A stretch of DNA of 64,000 nucleotides, taken from positions 68,205,001-68,269,000 of the forward strand of contig NC_069366.1 in NCBI RefSeq assembly GCF_021730395.1, in the 5' to 3' direction. Made by a program: the position numbers and the translations under genes. The notes under the pieces were generated by a model. That model saw only the letters and a program-made list of their open reading frames with translations, made no database searches and had not been told where the DNA came from. Shown here piece after piece: positions 60,124 through 64,000 of the stretch (the stretch's first letter is position 1; each line of letters begins with the position of its first letter). The stretch is from Mercenaria mercenaria (lineage: Eukaryota; Mollusca; Bivalvia; Venerida; Veneridae).

Positions 60124-61009
60124 CACTGGCACCAGATCAGAAAGAAAATGCCTCCGTACGTGTTGCACCCTACCCCTAGGTATTCTATAAGAACCATGGT
60201 CATGAACGGGAAAATATACTAACCCATTTCAATCGCGTATTTCATACCTAAAACACGCAGGTCAGTAAATGTGTACTACTGATATTAAACAAGCGATAAT
60301 TTATCTTCAATCGTGCACCAGTCACCTTGTCTCAATATTCCATATTGCAGAGATGCTCCGTATATTTTATGCTTTAGTCAACGTTACAGAAAAAAACTTG
60401 CGTGAACTTCCCTAATGAACATCCGGTCTAGAGGTCACGACAGTGTGCACATGTTAAGCGAAATGTAAACAAACAAAAACAGAATGCAGTATATTCACAG
60501 TTTTACGATAAGACTCGAAATGATGAATGAAATTCATCTTGTATATGGTTTTGAATTTGAAATCATACATAGTTATACATCTATTCTGTTTATTTAATTC
60601 ATTTTGCTCATTTATGTTGCATATAAACATTTTAGCGTACACGTGTAGTAAAATGACGACTGACATACATTTTCACATCAGCCAATCAGAGTGTGTCTAT
60701 AATCTAGAACGGAACTTCACCAGGGAAGTTCAATCAAGTTTTTTGTGTACCTGTGAAAAAACTGTAAACTACACGTTGTTTTTCTAAGATAAGAACTATT
60801 GAAGAAATGTGACCGGTACACAACGGAAGATAAATTACCACTTGTTTAATATCAATAGTACACATTTACTGAACTGCGTGTTTTAGATATGAAATACGCG
60901 ATTGAAATGGGTCAGTATATTTTCCCGTTCACGACCATGGTTCTTATAGAATACCTAGGGGTAGGGTATAACATGTACAGAGGCATTTCTTTCTGATCTG
61001 GCGCCAGTG
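60124..61009. mobile_element. hAT-like non-autonomous element with about 190-bp inverted repeats
   Basis: The arms 60124-60313 and about 60825-61009 are inverted copies with few differences (for example 'acctaggggtagggt', 'gaccatggttcttatagaat' and 'gaaatacgcgattgaaatgg'). The ends are CACTGGC and GCCAGTG. TTATCAAC is duplicated at 60116-60123 and 61010-61017; its length and the T and A at positions 2 and 7 fit hAT target sites. The interior of about 510 bp has no recognisable transposase. Confidence 0.92.
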
Positions 61010-61017
61010 TTATCAAC

Positions 61018-62926
61018 ATCAAATAATTTAAACAACGCTAATAGTATGCTATAATTTTTGAATGATAGACGTACTGTAAAGTTCCAATTAATACAGATTT
61101 TGCAGCATATCGGAATAATTTCAAAATAGATAATACGGTACTTTAACATCTGGAGGAGGAATAGAAATATACGAGATGCTCTTGTGGTACTTTTTAAAAA
61201 ATATGCGTTTTTACTTCGCGTATTTGTGATATTCTGGATGAAATGTTGCAATGCTTAAAAGTAGGAATCGTACTACATCATTACAGGAAGCATAGAAGTG
61301 ATAAGGTCAATTGCCGTTCCAAGGGTGTGCCTTGCTGTGTTCCTTCTATATGTATATTAGTGTCGGTTTACTATATTTGTGTTTTTATCATTGCATTCAT
61401 TTGTGATTACGTATCTTTGCATATGTACACGTACCTATCTCTCTATATGGAGTGTTGTATGGATGGCTGCCGCTGTGTTTGAGTTTTGTCCTTGTTTTTA
61501 CCTCTATTATACAGATCTGGTATATGTCTGTTTTAGTTTCAAGAAAAATACTTCTATATTTATCATAACATTTATATATATAGCGTTATATATGATGCCG
61601 TTCAAGTAAAGATGTATTGTAGCATTGATTGGACAGGACCTGGTAATACGGTGGTTATCATTATTTGAAATGTTCACATCATATTGACTGTCTTGCCGGA
61701 TGCTTTGTGCATTTCGTGATTTCTGCATTTATTAATAAATGATATATAGTAAGAACAGAATTATTTACTTGGAAGATTATGTAAACAAATGAAACAAAAG
61801 TGCAATAAAACAAAAAATGGACAGTGTGTCTGCATTGTGGAAAAGCCATTCGTTTGTGCGTATTCTTACACCTAACGGATGTGACCTTGTGGCCTGTACG
61901 AGTCCGAAATTATATTATTATATATTATATACTTCTGATCTTCTTTATCACATTGAATGTTGATTTATTAAAAGAATTTTCTTGGATTTGAGGACCTTAT
62001 TAAAGAATTTTTAATTATCATCTTTCGCCATTCTGCACAAAAAGTCGCATTATCTCAATTTAACCACCAAATAGTACTGCACATTATGAAATGTGTAATA
62101 TCTCCGAGCAGCGGCTCAAGATAAAGTAAACTAAATGTATTTCATTGCACCTGCCTTGCAAAAGCAAAACTACTCTGCTGCGTAAGTTAGGTAAACTGGG
62201 AAAAATACGATTATGAATTTATGATGAATTCAAAGTTATTGTAATATTACAGCGCATAAAACATTGACATGAGAGAAAATGATTAATTTAAGAGAATTTA
62301 ATGGTTTTATCATTCCTTAATGCTGTGGTATAAAAACTTTTCCTCCATAGATTCTCAGTAGGACGCATTTCAATCACTATGCATTCGCTGCGCTTGCTTT
62401 TTTCACAAATCTGTTATAAATAGATTCTTAATGCAGACTTTGTTTTGCATGAAAAACTAGTTACAATGAAAATCTATGTCTTATTTGTTCTGACTTGTCT
62501 GTGAGATAATTCTATTTTGGTATAAAACATATCTACTTCAGTTTTACTAACACGTTCTATCCGCCTTCATTACGTACCTTTAGCTACTGTTTAGTAATGT
62601 TTCAATGTTGTAGGTAGTTACGATTAAAGACTATGTAAAGGGAAAAATACAAAACATGACTGATCCCCAATTGCCATTTTTAACTAATCATTATAGGTAC
62701 TTTTATGTATCTTGTATGTTTATCGTGTTATTCTTCTCAAAGTTGTACACTTTTCCACTATAATAGAAATCTATGCTATTGATGTATATTTGAATCATAT
62801 TTGTACGCCATGTTGTGCTTGCTGTACTCATGTTTCAAGATGATTTCATTCTTACTACGATATTTATCTGAACCTTTACATTTGTATTTATAACCTGCAC
62901 AACTGTTGACCTTATCAAGATAATTT
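61018..62926. other. No gene seen
   Basis: AT-rich; the overlapping frames at 61243-61609 are hydrophobic or cysteine-rich but unsupported. Confidence 0.4.
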
Positions 62927-63187
62927 TGTTGGGTTTAACGTCACACCGACGCAGTTTAGGTCATATATGGCGAGTTTCCAGCTTTGATGGTGGAGGAAGA
63001 CCCCGGGTCCCCTACGTACTTTAATTCCTCATGGTCAGGCACCTAGCTAGAACCATATACCTTTCGTAGGCAAGCTTGATGTCTTTCTCACATGAAGCAT
63101 TCAACGCCCTAAGTGAGGCTCGAACCTACATCGGTGAGGGGCAAGTGGTTTGAAATTAACGACTTTAACCATCCGGCCACGGATACC
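62927..63187 (-). repeat. SINE-3 copy, near full length
   Basis: On the minus strand: head 'ggtatccgtggccggatggt', B-box 'ggttcgagcctc', body 'cccggggtcttcctccacca' and tail 'gacgttaaacccaacaaa'. The tail matches those of SINE-1 and the SINE at 9495. Confidence 0.88.
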
Positions 63188-63189
63188 TC

Positions 63190-63570
63190 GTTGACATTAT
63201 TAATATTATTTGTTAGACATGAATTCAGACATCAAGAATCACCTCTGTACCTAATTGCTGAATTCTGAGTATGTATTATCTCTCTCAGGAATTTTTTTAC
63301 TTACATCTCCATCAAAATGCAATCAAGATAGTGGAATAAGCGCGTTTTATAATAATTGTCTGTTAAAATCATTTACCGACAAAGTAATATATTTACTGTC
63401 ATACCAAAACCTAATTACTGTTCTTCTTTTGTTACAAAAAGATCAAAGAATAATCAAGATGTTAATATATGTATTCTGTTTAGACAAGGACTTCAATATA
63501 TTGCCATTGTGACCACGCAGATAGCTAAAGAGACATACTTCCGTTACTTTTGGAGAGGTTATGCTACTAA
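63190..63570. other. No gene seen
   Basis: AT-rich; overlapping frames at 63255-63625 are unsupported. Confidence 0.4.
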
Positions 63571-63622
63571 GGTGTGTGTGTGTGTGTCTGTGTGTGTGTG
63601 CGTGAATGCGTGTGTGTGTATT
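63571..63622. repeat. GT microsatellite
   Basis: An interrupted GT run; the cysteine/valine frames through it are artefacts. Confidence 0.9.
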
Positions 63623-63729
63623 TAAATTATGGTCAGATAAAAATAGAATCAGTATATATTAGTAAACATGCTACTAAGTCACTTAACTTACTGGCATGTC
63701 ATTTCTTAGAAAGAACTTATTATACTGTA

Positions 63730-64000
63730 CCAGATTTGTATAGCGCCCTTTTCATGAACAATTTCACGTTCAAATCATCCTCTACTAGTACAGACACAGA
63801 GCAATCTGACCAGAGGGACAGAGTGAGACAAAGCCCCCACGACAGAGAGGTCGGAAATCAGATACAGGCTTGTCCGGCTAACTTAGCATAGCTCGTTGCG
63901 AACAGACAGCCTGGTTCTTTAACGTGCCCAGTGTATAGCACTGATACAAACAAGGATTGCCAAGGTTCCTGACCAGTACACCTCTAGTTGGGTGGGAAAC
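63730..64000 (-). repeat. SINE-2 copy, cut by window end
   Basis: It begins at the tail 'ccagatttgtatagcgccct' and reaches 'ctctagttgggtgggaaa' at the window edge; the tRNA-like head would lie beyond it. Confidence 0.85.

Overview
The window looks like repeat-rich, AT-rich, gene-poor DNA from an invertebrate animal, most likely a bivalve mollusc. This rests on the repeat types: tRNA-headed SINEs ending in GTTAAACCC plus an A/C-rich tail, tandem-core elements whose outer end reads AACAAGAG, and TTAA-flanked non-coding elements. The organism is an inference; no host marker gene is present. I could not support any intact host protein-coding gene. Almost everything recognisable is mobile DNA or its remains.

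Layout. 1-648 is the 3' part of a tandem-core (Helentron-like) element. 4.2-4.6 kb holds two facing tRNA-like SINE heads. 5.4-11.3 kb holds four degenerate, related exon-like segments on the minus strand, a 271-bp tandem array (8.3-8.9 kb) and a SINE (9.5-9.8 kb).

12.5-33.0 kb is one five-layer nest. A TTAA-flanked element (A, 12536-32955) was entered by a BEL/Pao LTR retroelement (13719-32654, minus strand, 5-bp target duplication AATGC). That was entered by a second TTAA-flanked element (X, 14696-23774). X was entered by another copy (B, 15540-18547) of the outermost family. B was entered by a Helentron-like element (16491-17995) whose 145-bp monomers form a 581-bp higher-order repeat. A further composite insert (27850-29163) splits the reverse transcriptase of the BEL element. 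A third copy of the outer family (C, 43811-45320) is uninterrupted and shows both empty sites.

33-64 kb carries long near-perfect hairpins (33.3, 47.7, 51.3 kb; a fourth lies at 19.3 kb inside X), a 522-bp tandem duplication (35.6-36.6 kb), a fragment of a repetitive uncharacterised protein (36.7-37.1 kb), several SINE copies from at least three families, two 5'-truncated 3' regions of a reverse-transcriptase element (37.9 and 56.0 kb), a reversed tandem-core element (40.4-41.8 kb) and a hAT-like element with about 190-bp inverted repeats and an 8-bp target duplication (60124-61009). The rest is AT-rich sequence in which I see no gene.

The parts do not form a pathway. The biology is layered transposition, plus dispersal of motif-dense sequence (RFX X-box, CRE, nuclear-receptor half-sites) by non-coding elements. 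The strongest leads are the dated nest, the motif-carrying TTAA family, the hairpin set and the extra zinc-finger ORF inside the BEL element.
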